A stretch of 64,000 bases of DNA, taken from contig CAWGLR010000003.1 of NCBI GenBank assembly GCA_963823565.1, forward strand, positions 930,001 through 994,000, given 5' to 3'. Origin of the DNA: RHKX01 sp963823565. GTDB lineage: Bacteria > Actinomycetota > Thermoleophilia > Solirubrobacterales > 70-9. Each line of letters begins with the position of its first letter. Within the stretch, counting starts at the first letter, position 1. A program made the position numbers and the translations under genes. Under the pieces are notes generated by a model. That model was not told the DNA's origin and did no database searches. It worked only from the letters and a program-made list of their open reading frames with translations. Below are positions 41,419-49,452 of the stretch, one piece after another.

Positions 41419-42543
41419 ATGGCGGAGCGATTCGAGTCCGAGGAGGAGCGCGCCGAGCGCCTGCGCCGCGAGCGCGAGGCCGACGCCGGCGACCCGCGGG
41501 ATCGCGACGGCGACGGCCGCGTCAGCGACGCGGAGCGCGACGAGGACCAGGTCGGGCTGAGCGAGGACGACGACGTCCGCGAGGAGGTCGAGCCGCGCCG
41601 CGCCGACTACGAGCCCCGGGGAGCCGACCAGCGCACCGGCCTCTGGCCGACGCTGAAGCGGACCGCGCTCGAGTTCCAGGAGGACAACATGACCGACTGG
41701 GCCGCGGCGCTGACCTACTACGGGCTGCTCTCGCTGTTCCCGGCTCTGATCGCGCTGGTGTCGATCCTCGGCCTCTTCGGGGACCCCGAGTCGACGACGC
41801 GGTCGCTGACCGACATCGTCACCAACGTCGGGCCCGAGAGCGCGGCGGACACCTTCAGCGGGCCGATCGAGTCGATCACCTCGAACCGCTCGTCGGCCGG
41901 CGTCCTCTTCCTCGCCGGCCTCGGAGTCGCCGTCTGGTCGGCCTCCGGCTACGTCGGCGCCTTCATGCGCGCCGCCAACGTGATCTGGGAGACGCCGGAG
42001 GGCCGCCCGTTCCTGAAGCTGCGCCCGCTCCAGCTCCTGATGACGCTTGCGATGGTGCTGATGCTCGCCCTCGTCGCGCTCTCGCTCGTTCTCACCGGGC
42101 CCGTCGTCGAGGAGGTCGGCGACGCGATCGGGGTCGGCTCGACCGCGCTCACGGTCTGGGACATCGCCAAGTGGCCTGTCCTGCTCATGGTCCTCGCCCT
42201 GATGATCGGGATCCTCTACTACACGGCGCCCAACGTTCGCATGCCGGGCTTCAGGTGGATCACCGTCGGCGCCGCCGTCGCGATGCTCACCTGGATCGTG
42301 GCGTCCGGAGCGTTCGCGTTCTACGTCGCCAACTTCGGCTCCTACGACAAGACCTACGGGACCCTCGGCGGGATCGTCTCGCTGCTCGTCTGGTTCTGGA
42401 TCAGCAACCTCGCCCTGCTGTTCGGGCTCGAGCTCAACGCCGAGCGCGAGCGCAGCCGCGAGCTCGCGGCGGGGGTGCCGCGAGCGCACAAGGAGATCCA
42501 GCTCGAGCCGCGGGCGGAGCCGAAGGACAGGCGGACTACCTGA
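41419..42543 (+). CDS. YihY/virulence-factor BrkB family membrane protein with N-terminal EF-hand loop
   Basis: 374 aa from ATG 41419. Six-helix YihY domain (DNMTDWAAALTYYGLLSLFP, VWSASGYVGAFMRAANVIW, TLGGIVSLLVWFWISNLALL). The family was once called RNase BN but is a membrane protein of unknown function. The acidic extension before it contains DRDGDGRVSDAE at 28-39, a full 12-position EF-hand loop with D1, D3, D5, G6 and E12. Calcium binding is thus likely on the cytosolic side. A hairpin follows the stop at once. Confidence 0.88.
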   Translation: MAERFESEEERAERLRREREADAGDPRDRDGDGRVSDAERDEDQVGLSEDDDVREEVEPRRADYEPRGADQRTGLWPTLKRTALEFQEDNMTDWAAALTYYGLLSLFPALIALVSILGLFGDPESTTRSLTDIVTNVGPESAADTFSGPIESITSNRSSAGVLFLAGLGVAVWSASGYVGAFMRAANVIWETPEGRPFLKLRPLQLLMTLAMVLMLALVALSLVLTGPVVEEVGDAIGVGSTALTVWDIAKWPVLLMVLALMIGILYYTAPNVRMPGFRWITVGAAVAMLTWIVASGAFAFYVANFGSYDKTYGTLGGIVSLLVWFWISNLALLFGLELNAERERSRELAAGVPRAHKEIQLEPRAEPKDRRTT

Positions 42544-42544
42544 T

Positions 42545-42572
42545 CGAACCGGCTGTCCGGCCAGCCGGTTCG
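42545..42572 (+). terminator. Hairpin directly after the yihY-type gene
   Basis: An 11-bp perfect stem (CGAACCGGCTG with CAGCCGGTTCG) and a 6-nt loop start two bases after the stop codon. T-run absent, as elsewhere in the window. Confidence 0.65.
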
Positions 42573-42634
42573 GCTATCGTCCACAACCGCACCCGCCGCC
42601 CTGCCCCCGAGGGCGGCCATGAGAGGAGAGAGAG

Positions 42635-45115
42635 TTGAGCAAGCGCGTTGCGTCGTTGGCCGCGATCACGGCCGCGATCGTCCTCGTCCCCGTTTCAGGC
42701 GCCGCCGCCAAGGACTACGCCGGCACCGCCCTGAACATCATCCCGTCGGGCCAGCTCCAGCCGTTTGAGGCGCCCTACGCGACGGTCCCCAACGATCGCC
42801 AGGCCGAGATGTACGACGGGCTCACGCCGCTGTTCGACAACGTCACGGCGGGCGACCTCACGACCTACTTCAAGTCCGAGGCGCTCGGCAGCGTCGGCAC
42901 CGACGGGCCCGCCGTGCCCGAGATCATCCCCGGGCACCCGGAGATCGACCTGACCCGCGACAAGTACGGGGTCCCGCACGTCGTCGCCGACACCCACGAG
43001 GGAGGTGTATTCGCCGCCGGCTGGATCGCCGCCGAGGATCGCGGCCTGCTGCTCGAGCAGGCACGCTACAACGGCCGCGTCGCCGCGATCGACGCCCCCG
43101 GGCTGAGCGCGATCGGGCTGATCACCAACCTCGACCAGTTCGAGCCGAGCGCCCAGACCGAGGCCGAGCTCGCCAAGCAGACGCAGGCGCTGCAGGCGGA
43201 GGGCTCCGAGGGGAAGGCGGTGCTCGCCGACATCGACACCTTCGTCGAGGGCATCAACGCCTACCTGGCGATCAACAGCCCGACCACCGCGCCCTGGACC
43301 CGCAACGACGTCTACGCCCTCAACGCGGTCAAGGACCAGTTCCTCGGCATCGGCGGCGGCGACGAGGCGCGCCGCACCCAGTTCCTCGCCGGCCTGCAGA
43401 AGCGGCTCGGCAGGAAGATGGGATCGAAGGTCTTCGACGACCTGCGGCAGTTCAAGAACGCCGGCAGCCCGACGACGATCGACGGCAAGTTCAACTACGG
43501 GCACATCCCCAAGAACAAGAAGGGGAACGTGATCATCGACCCGGGGAGCTACGTCCAGACCCCCGCGGTGCAGAACAAGGCGCTGGCCGACCGCGTCGCG
43601 CCGGAGCCCGTCCAGGCGTCGAACACGCTGATGATCACCAAGAAGCGCTCCGCGACCGGCAAGCCGCTGATGGTCGGCGGCCCGCAGATCAGCTACTTCT
43701 CCCCGGGTCTCACCTACGAGATCGACATGCAGGCCCCCGGCCTCGTCTGGCGCGGCGCCACCTCGCCGCCGTTCCCCGGCTATCTGCTGATCGGCCGCGG
43801 CGAGGACTTCGCGACGACGCTGACCTCCGCCTCCGGCGACGTCATCGACCAGTACGCGGAGAAGCTCTGCGGCGGCAGCGACACCAAGTACGTCTACAAG
43901 GGCAAGTGCCGCGAGATGGGCAGCTTCGACGCCGGCGTGCTCAACGGGACCGACCCGGTCACGTTCCGGACGACCGTGCACGGCCCCGTCGTCGGCTACG
44001 CGACCGTGAAGGGCAAGAAGGTCGCGATCTCCTCGAAGCGCTCGAGCTACGGCAAGGACGTGCTCGACCTGCTCTACAACCGGCGCCTCTCCAACGGCCA
44101 GGTGCACGACCCGAAGTCCTTCTTCCGGGCGGCCAACAAGACCCCGCAGACCTTCAACTCGTTCTACATCGACAGCAAGCACGTCGCCGAGTTCACAGCG
44201 GGCCTGCTGCCGCTGCGCAACAAGAACGTCGATCCGGGCCTGCTGACCAACGGCAACGGGAAGTTCGAGTGGAAGGGCTTCCTCAAGCGCGGCGACCACC
44301 CGCAGGGCATCGACCCCAAGGACGGGGCGATGACCAACTGGAACAACGGCGTCGCCCACGGCTTCGCGGCCGCCGACGACGAGTGGGGCCGCAACGGCTC
44401 CGCCGCGCGCGTCGACCTGCTCGACCAGAACCTGAAGCGGCTCGCCAAGAAGGGCAAGTGGACGCTGCCGACGGTGACCTCGGCGATGAACGCCGCCGCC
44501 ACCCAGGACGTCCGCGCCATCGACACCGTCCCGCTGCTGAAGCGGCTGCTCAAGGGCAGCAAGGCGCCGAGCGCCCGGGCGAAGCAGATGCTCGCGTTGA
44601 TGGTCCAGTGGCGCAACGCGGGCGGCAGCCGCCTCGACGGCGACGGCGACGGGCTGATCGACCACCCCGGCGCCGCGGTGATGGACGGCTCCTGGGACAA
44701 CGTCGCAAACGCGTTCATGCGCCCGCGCCTCGGCCCGCAGCTCGACGAGCTCGACAGCCTGTTCAACCGCTTCGACCAGCCACCGGGCGGCCAGTACTCG
44801 GGCTGGTACCAGTACTTCGACCGCGACATCAGCGCCCTGCTCGGGCGCAAGGTGCCGCAGCCGTTCAAGGTCTCCTACTGCGGCAAGGGCAAGTTGAAGG
44901 CGTGCCAGAAGTCGATCTGGAAGGCCCTCGATGCGTCAGGCGTCGAGATCGCCGCCGAGCAGGGCAGCGAGGACCCGGCCGCCTGGCGCTCCTCCGCTGA
45001 GGACGAGCGGATCCAGTTCGCGCCGGTGCCGCTGCGCGAGATGCGGTACACGAACCGGCCCTCGGGGATCCAGCAGGTGATCTCGTTCAACGGGCACCGT
45101 CCCGTCAAGAAGTAG
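42635..45115 (+). CDS. Secreted penicillin-acylase-family N-terminal-nucleophile hydrolase
   Basis: 826 aa from TTG 42635, behind GGAGAGAGAG. Signal peptide to about SGAAA. Alpha chain begins DLTRDKYGVPHVVADT; the spacer ends at Ala328-Ser329 in VQASNTLMI, where self-cleavage exposes Ser329 as nucleophile of the beta chain; GGPQISYFSPGL and DGDGDGLIDH (calcium-type) follow. The family cleaves amides such as penicillins, acyl-homoserine lactones or N-acyl amino acids. Which of these it takes is not evident. Confidence 0.9.
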   Translation: MSKRVASLAAITAAIVLVPVSGAAAKDYAGTALNIIPSGQLQPFEAPYATVPNDRQAEMYDGLTPLFDNVTAGDLTTYFKSEALGSVGTDGPAVPEIIPGHPEIDLTRDKYGVPHVVADTHEGGVFAAGWIAAEDRGLLLEQARYNGRVAAIDAPGLSAIGLITNLDQFEPSAQTEAELAKQTQALQAEGSEGKAVLADIDTFVEGINAYLAINSPTTAPWTRNDVYALNAVKDQFLGIGGGDEARRTQFLAGLQKRLGRKMGSKVFDDLRQFKNAGSPTTIDGKFNYGHIPKNKKGNVIIDPGSYVQTPAVQNKALADRVAPEPVQASNTLMITKKRSATGKPLMVGGPQISYFSPGLTYEIDMQAPGLVWRGATSPPFPGYLLIGRGEDFATTLTSASGDVIDQYAEKLCGGSDTKYVYKGKCREMGSFDAGVLNGTDPVTFRTTVHGPVVGYATVKGKKVAISSKRSSYGKDVLDLLYNRRLSNGQVHDPKSFFRAANKTPQTFNSFYIDSKHVAEFTAGLLPLRNKNVDPGLLTNGNGKFEWKGFLKRGDHPQGIDPKDGAMTNWNNGVAHGFAAADDEWGRNGSAARVDLLDQNLKRLAKKGKWTLPTVTSAMNAAATQDVRAIDTVPLLKRLLKGSKAPSARAKQMLALMVQWRNAGGSRLDGDGDGLIDHPGAAVMDGSWDNVANAFMRPRLGPQLDELDSLFNRFDQPPGGQYSGWYQYFDRDISALLGRKVPQPFKVSYCGKGKLKACQKSIWKALDASGVEIAAEQGSEDPAAWRSSAEDERIQFAPVPLREMRYTNRPSGIQQVISFNGHRPVKK

Positions 45116-45131
45116 CGCCGCGGGCTCCGGC

Positions 45132-46115
45132 ATGCGGGCGATCCAGATCGTCGACCTGAGCGGGCCGGCCTCGGCGCTGCGCGAGGCCGAGGTGCCGGAA
45201 CCGGAGGCGTCGCACATGCTGACGCCCGGCAGCGGCGTACTGGTCGACGTCGCGGCGGCCGGGGTCTCGTTCCCGGAGCTGCTCCAGACCCGGGGCGAGT
45301 ACCAGCTCAAGCCGCCGCTGCCGTTCGTCCCGGGCAGCGAGGTGGCGGGGACCGTTCGCAGCGCGTCCGAGAGCTCGGGCCTGTCCCCGGGCGACCGCGT
45401 CGCCGCTTTCCCGATGCTCGGCGGCTGGGCCGAGGTCGCGGTTTCGCCCGAGTTCCTCACCTTCCCGCTGGCGGACGAGCTCGACTTCGCGCAGGGCGCC
45501 TCGCTGATCCTCAACTACCACACGGCGTGGTTCTCACTGGTCATCCGCGGGCGCCTGCGGGAGGGGGAGACGGTGCTCGTCCACGGCGCCGCCGGCGGGG
45601 TCGGCTCCGCGTCGATCCAGGTCTGCAAGGGCCTCGGGGCGCGCGTGATCGCGGTCGTCTCGACCGACGAGAAGGAGCGGGTCGCCCGCGAGGCGGGCGC
45701 CGACGAGGTCGTCCGCTCCGACGCCGGATGGAAGGACGCCGCCAAGGAGCTCTCGGGCGGCGGCGTCGACCTCGTCCTCGACCCGGTCGGCGGCGACCGC
45801 TTCACCGACTCGCTGCGCGCGCTCGCCGAGGGTGGCCGCGTAGTCGTCGTCGGCTTCACCGCCGGCTCGATCCCCGAGGTCAAGGTCAACCGCCTCCTGC
45901 TCAACAACACCGAGGTCATCGGCGCCGGCTGGGGCGCCTACGTGATGGCCAAGCCCGACGTCAACCGCGAGATCGGCGCCGAGATCCAGAAGCTCGTCGA
46001 CTCCGGCCACGTCCGCCCGATCGTCGGCGCCAGCTTCCCGCTGGGAGATGCGGCCGACGCGCTGGAGCTGCTCGACTCCCGCGGCGCCACCGGCAAGGTC
46101 GTCCTCGAGCTCTAG
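45132..46115 (+). CDS. NADPH:quinone oxidoreductase-type zinc-independent alcohol dehydrogenase (MDR)
   Basis: 327 aa. GroES-like N-terminus with FVPGSEVAGTV, then VHGAAGGVGSASIQVCKGLGA as NADPH-binding loop and DLVLDPVGGDRF. No structural-zinc cysteines, so it belongs to the quinone reductase side of the MDR family. Substrate not known. Followed by two large hairpins. Confidence 0.88.
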   Translation: MRAIQIVDLSGPASALREAEVPEPEASHMLTPGSGVLVDVAAAGVSFPELLQTRGEYQLKPPLPFVPGSEVAGTVRSASESSGLSPGDRVAAFPMLGGWAEVAVSPEFLTFPLADELDFAQGASLILNYHTAWFSLVIRGRLREGETVLVHGAAGGVGSASIQVCKGLGARVIAVVSTDEKERVAREAGADEVVRSDAGWKDAAKELSGGGVDLVLDPVGGDRFTDSLRALAEGGRVVVVGFTAGSIPEVKVNRLLLNNTEVIGAGWGAYVMAKPDVNREIGAEIQKLVDSGHVRPIVGASFPLGDAADALELLDSRGATGKVVLEL

Positions 46116-46176
46116 GGGGAACCGCACCCCGGCCGGGTTGAGGCTGGGGAGGGGGGCAGCGGCCGCCCGAAGCCGA

Positions 46177-46219
46177 GAATGTAAGAAAAGGGGCGTATAG
46201 CGCCCCCTTTCTTGCGTTC
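46177..46219. terminator. Long bidirectional hairpin after the quinone reductase gene
   Basis: Nineteen-nt arms 46177-46195 and 46201-46219 (CGCCCCCTTTCTTGCGTTC on the right) pair with two G-U wobbles and one mismatch around TATAG. A-rich and T-rich stretches flank the G/C core on both sides, so it could end transcription in either direction. Confidence 0.75.
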
Positions 46220-46223
46220 TTCC

Positions 46224-46272
46224 CAAGAGTGCAAGATTTCTCGGCTCTGGGCCGAGTGATCGTGCATTCTTG
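46224..46272. repeat. Second long hairpin, adjacent to the terminator
   Basis: Outer arms CAAGAGTGCA (46224-46233) and TGCATTCTTG (46263-46272) and inner arms CTCGGC (46240-46245) and GCCGAG (46251-46256) fold into an interrupted stem of about 19 bp. It shares the words TGCAAGA/TTCTTG with the hairpin just before it. Confidence 0.6.
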
Positions 46273-46335
46273 GCCGGCGGCTCCGGCCAGCTCATCCCCT
46301 TCCCCATTACCAACACCCACCGTGCCCCCCGTTTC

Positions 46336-47142
46336 ATGCCCGTCTTTCTGATCACCGGCTCCTCCAGCGGCATCGGCGAGGCGACCGCGCGGCGGCTCGC
46401 CCGCGAACCCGGTGCGCGCCTCGTTCTCGTCGCCCGGCGTGAGGAGCGCCTGCGCGAGCTCGCCGAGTCGTTGCCGGCGCCGGCGACGTGGATCGCCGCC
46501 GACCTGGTTGCCGGCGACGCGCCGGCGCTGGTTCGGGCGCACGTCGAGGAGCACCACGGCCGCCTCGACCTGCTGGTCAACAACGCCGGCGCGTCGTGGC
46601 GCGGGACGTTCGCCGACGAGGGGTACGCGAACGTGCGGCGGACGATGGACCTCAACTTCGACGCGCCGGTGCGGCTCACCGAGGCGCTGCTGCCGCTGCT
46701 GCGAGCGTCGGCGCCGAGCGCGATCGTCAACGTCTCGAGCACGGCGGGGCGGATCTCGCGGGCCGGGGCGGGCGCCTATTCGGCGAGCAAGTACGCGCTC
46801 GCCGGCTGGACCGACTCCCTCTGCCTGGAGGAGCGGCCTCACGGCGTCCACGTCGGCCTCGTCCTGCCGGGGTTCGTCGCCACGGAGGGCTTCCCCGCGG
46901 CGGAGCTGCGCGAGCGGGCGACGACGCGGTGGCTGGTCTCGACGCCAGAGCGGGCCGCCGAGGCAATCGTCGACGCGGGGCTGCGCGGCCGGGCCGAGCG
47001 GTACGTGCCGCGGCCCTACGCGCTCGTCGCGGTCCTGCGGGTGCTGCTGCCCGGGCTCGTCCGCCGGGTGCTCTCGGGGGGCGGGGCGTCGGTCGTGACG
47101 ACCTCGACGGGCGCCGACGCCGCGGAGGACGGGTCGCGATGA
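46336..47142 (+). CDS. Short-chain dehydrogenase/reductase
   Basis: 268 aa from ATG 46336. TGSSSGIGEATA cofactor loop, LLVNNAGASW, catalytic Ser in VNVSSTAG and YSASKYAL. Classical SDR of the DltE/YqjQ style, with a C-terminal hydrophobic/basic helix (VLRVLLPGLVRRVL) that may touch the membrane. Substrate unknown. It overlaps the acetyltransferase gene as ATGA. Confidence 0.88.
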   Translation: MPVFLITGSSSGIGEATARRLAREPGARLVLVARREERLRELAESLPAPATWIAADLVAGDAPALVRAHVEEHHGRLDLLVNNAGASWRGTFADEGYANVRRTMDLNFDAPVRLTEALLPLLRASAPSAIVNVSSTAGRISRAGAGAYSASKYALAGWTDSLCLEERPHGVHVGLVLPGFVATEGFPAAELRERATTRWLVSTPERAAEAIVDAGLRGRAERYVPRPYALVAVLRVLLPGLVRRVLSGGGASVVTTSTGADAAEDGSR

Positions 47143-47459
47143 GGCTTCGCGTCGAGGACGAGCCCGACCGGGGCCGCTACGTCGTCTACGCCGACGACCG
47201 GCGCGCCGGTCGGCTCACCTACCGGCGCCGCGACGACGTCATCGCGCTCGATCACACCGAGGTCGACGAGGACTTCGAGGGGGAGGGGGTCGGCTCGGCC
47301 CTGGTCCGTCGCGCGCTCGACGACGCGCGCGACGCCGGGCTCGGCGTGCTCCCGTTCTGCTCCTTCGTGCGCTCTTATCTCGAGCGCCATCCCGACGACG
47401 CCGCGCTTGTCCCCGAGGACCGGCGCGAGCGCTTCGGGCTCGCAGATCAGCCCTTGTAG
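47139..47459 (+). CDS. Small GNAT-like N-acetyltransferase (YjdJ type)
   Basis: 106 aa from ATG 47139. VYADDRRAGRLTYRRRDDVIALDHTEVD followed by FEGEGVGSALVRRALDDARD, the acetyl-CoA loop, and VLPFCSFVRSYLERHPD, diagnostic of the short GNAT_YjdJ group. Its 3' end overlaps the convergent DUF2630 gene by 13 bp. Confidence 0.88.
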   Translation: MRLRVEDEPDRGRYVVYADDRRAGRLTYRRRDDVIALDHTEVDEDFEGEGVGSALVRRALDDARDAGLGVLPFCSFVRSYLERHPDDAALVPEDRRERFGLADQPL

Positions 47460-47692
47460 TCCTCGACCGTATCGGCGTCGCGGAGGCTGGACTCGTCGGG
47501 ATCGAGCCCGTACTGCTCGTGGGCGCGGCGCTGGCGGAGCAGGTCCCAGTAGCGATCGAGCTCCACCCTCACCTGCTGCAGTCGCTTGTGCTCCTCGTCG
47601 GAGAGGCCGCCGCCGGAGCCGTGGCTCTCGAGCAGCCGGTGCTCCTCGGAGACGAGCTCCTCGATGTGATCCTGGACGTCGTTGTCGTTCAT
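47447..47692 (-). CDS. DUF2630 protein
   Basis: 81 aa from ATG 47692. Charged, all-helical: IEELVSEEHRLLESHG, RLQQVRVELDRYWDLLRQRR and a C-terminal TVEDYKG, matching actinobacterial DUF2630. Probable coiled coil; function unknown. Confidence 0.88.
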   Translation of the reverse strand: MNDNDVQDHIEELVSEEHRLLESHGSGGGLSDEEHKRLQQVRVELDRYWDLLRQRRAHEQYGLDPDESSLRDADTVEDYKG

Positions 47693-47711
47693 TCGTACTC
47701 CTCTGCGTGGT

Positions 47712-49271
47712 TCAGCCGCCGCGCTCGGCGGGGATGGCATGTTCGCCGGTCTGGTGGCAGTCGGCCTCGCGCCCGGGCCGCAGCGCCGGCCCGTCGAGCG
47801 CGCACTGGAGGTCCACGCCGAGGCGCTCGGGCGTGGCGCCGCCCTCGTCGGGGTCGACCTCCAGGACCTGCGAGTCGATCGTGAACCAGGCGATCAGGCC
47901 TCCCAGCGCGGCCAAAGCGGCGGTCGCGACCATCGCCATGCGGAACCCGTCCTCCATCGCCGCCGGGTCGTAGAACGCGTTGCCGGTCAGGCCCGCGACG
48001 ATCGGCAGGACAGCGACGGCGATCAGGCCGGCGACGCGGGCGACGGCGTTGTTGATCCCCGAGGCGATTCCGGAGTGGCGGGAGTCGGCGGCGGCGAGCA
48101 CCGTCGCGGTGACCGGCGCCACGACGAGCGTGAGGCCGAGGCCGAAGACGACCATCGCCGGCAGGACCGACGAGACGTAGGCGTCGCCGGGATCGATTCG
48201 GGCCATCAGGAGGATCCCGGCCGCGATCACGAGCGGGCCGATCGTGAGTGGAATCCGCGCTCCGATCCGCTGTGCCATGGCGCCCCCTCGCGCCGAGAGC
48301 AGCAGCATCAGCAGGGTCACGGGAAACGACGCCGCCCCCGCCTCAAGCGGCGTGTAGCCGGCGGAGATCTGGAGGAAGGAGACGAGCATGAAGAAGACCC
48401 CGCCGAGGGCGGCGTAGACGACGAAGGTGACGAGGTTGGCCGCGGTGAACTGCCGTGAGGAGAAGATGTCTAGGGGCATCATCGGGTTGGAGCTGCGGCG
48501 CTCCTGGGCGATGAACGCGGCGAGCGCGGCGATCCCGCCGATCGCGCCGACGATGACGGCCGGCGAAGCCCCGTCCCCGGGCGCCTGGATCAGCGCGTAG
48601 GTCGTCCCGGCGAGGCCGAGCGCGACGAGCAGCGCGCCGGCCGAGTCGAGGCGGCCGCCGGCGTCGGGGTCCCGCGTCTCGGGGACGTGACGGGTTGCCC
48701 AGATCATCGTCACCAGGCCGATCGGGACGTTGATCAGGAAGATCGCCCGCCAGGAGACGGCCTCGACCAGCCAGCCGCCGAAGAGCGGACCGAGCGCCGT
48801 CGCGACGCCGCCGAGCCCAGACCAGGCGCCGATCGCGCGGGCGCGATCGACGGGCCGGAAACTCGCCTCGATCATCGCCAGGCTGCCTGGGGTGAGCAGC
48901 GCGCCGCCGGCGCCCTGGAGCATGCGAGCGACGACCAGCGCGCCCGAGCTCGGGGCGAGCGCGCAGAGGAGCGAGGCGACGGTGAAGGCGGCGACGCCGA
49001 GCACGAAGACCCGGCGGCGCCCGTGGCGGTCGCCGAGCGAGCCGCCGATCAGGATCAGGGACGAGAGCGTCAGCAGGTAGCCGTTGAGGATCCACTGCAG
49101 CGAGCTGGTCTCCGCGCCGAGGTCCTCGCCGATCGCCGGGATCGCGACGTTGACGACGGTCCCGTCGAGGAAGACCATCCCGGAGCCGAGGACGGCGACG
49201 GCGATCACCCAGCGACCGGGCCCGCTCTCGTAGCTGATCCCCTCGGGGGCCGTTGCCGGGGTGGTCGTCAC
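47712..49271 (-). CDS. MFS multidrug exporter, DHA2 (EmrB/QacA) family
   Basis: 519 aa from GTG 49271. Fourteen-helix MFS protein: FLDGTVVNVAIPAIGEDL in helix 1, GGSLGDRHGRRRVF as motif A, LGPLFGGWLVEAVSWRAIFLINVP as motif C. A 45-residue hydrophilic tail follows the last helix. Drives drug export by proton antiport; substrate unknown. Divergent from the GH5 gene; nothing notable was seen in the 180 bp between. Confidence 0.9.
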   Translation of the reverse strand: MTTTPATAPEGISYESGPGRWVIAVAVLGSGMVFLDGTVVNVAIPAIGEDLGAETSSLQWILNGYLLTLSSLILIGGSLGDRHGRRRVFVLGVAAFTVASLLCALAPSSGALVVARMLQGAGGALLTPGSLAMIEASFRPVDRARAIGAWSGLGGVATALGPLFGGWLVEAVSWRAIFLINVPIGLVTMIWATRHVPETRDPDAGGRLDSAGALLVALGLAGTTYALIQAPGDGASPAVIVGAIGGIAALAAFIAQERRSSNPMMPLDIFSSRQFTAANLVTFVVYAALGGVFFMLVSFLQISAGYTPLEAGAASFPVTLLMLLLSARGGAMAQRIGARIPLTIGPLVIAAGILLMARIDPGDAYVSSVLPAMVVFGLGLTLVVAPVTATVLAAADSRHSGIASGINNAVARVAGLIAVAVLPIVAGLTGNAFYDPAAMEDGFRMAMVATAALAALGGLIAWFTIDSQVLEVDPDEGGATPERLGVDLQCALDGPALRPGREADCHQTGEHAIPAERGG

Positions 49272-49452
49272 CCATGCGACGCTACCGCAGGGGTTCGGTG
49301 GTGCTGTGGGGGCGGCGTGGTGGCGGCCGGCGGGGAGACGCTCGGTCTACGACCCGCCTTCGGCGGCAGGGCGGCCGATCGCCTCCCCGCCGGCTGCTCT
49401 GGACCGCCGTCTCCTCCACCCGGGCGGCATCGGTCCGGATACCCTCCCTGCA

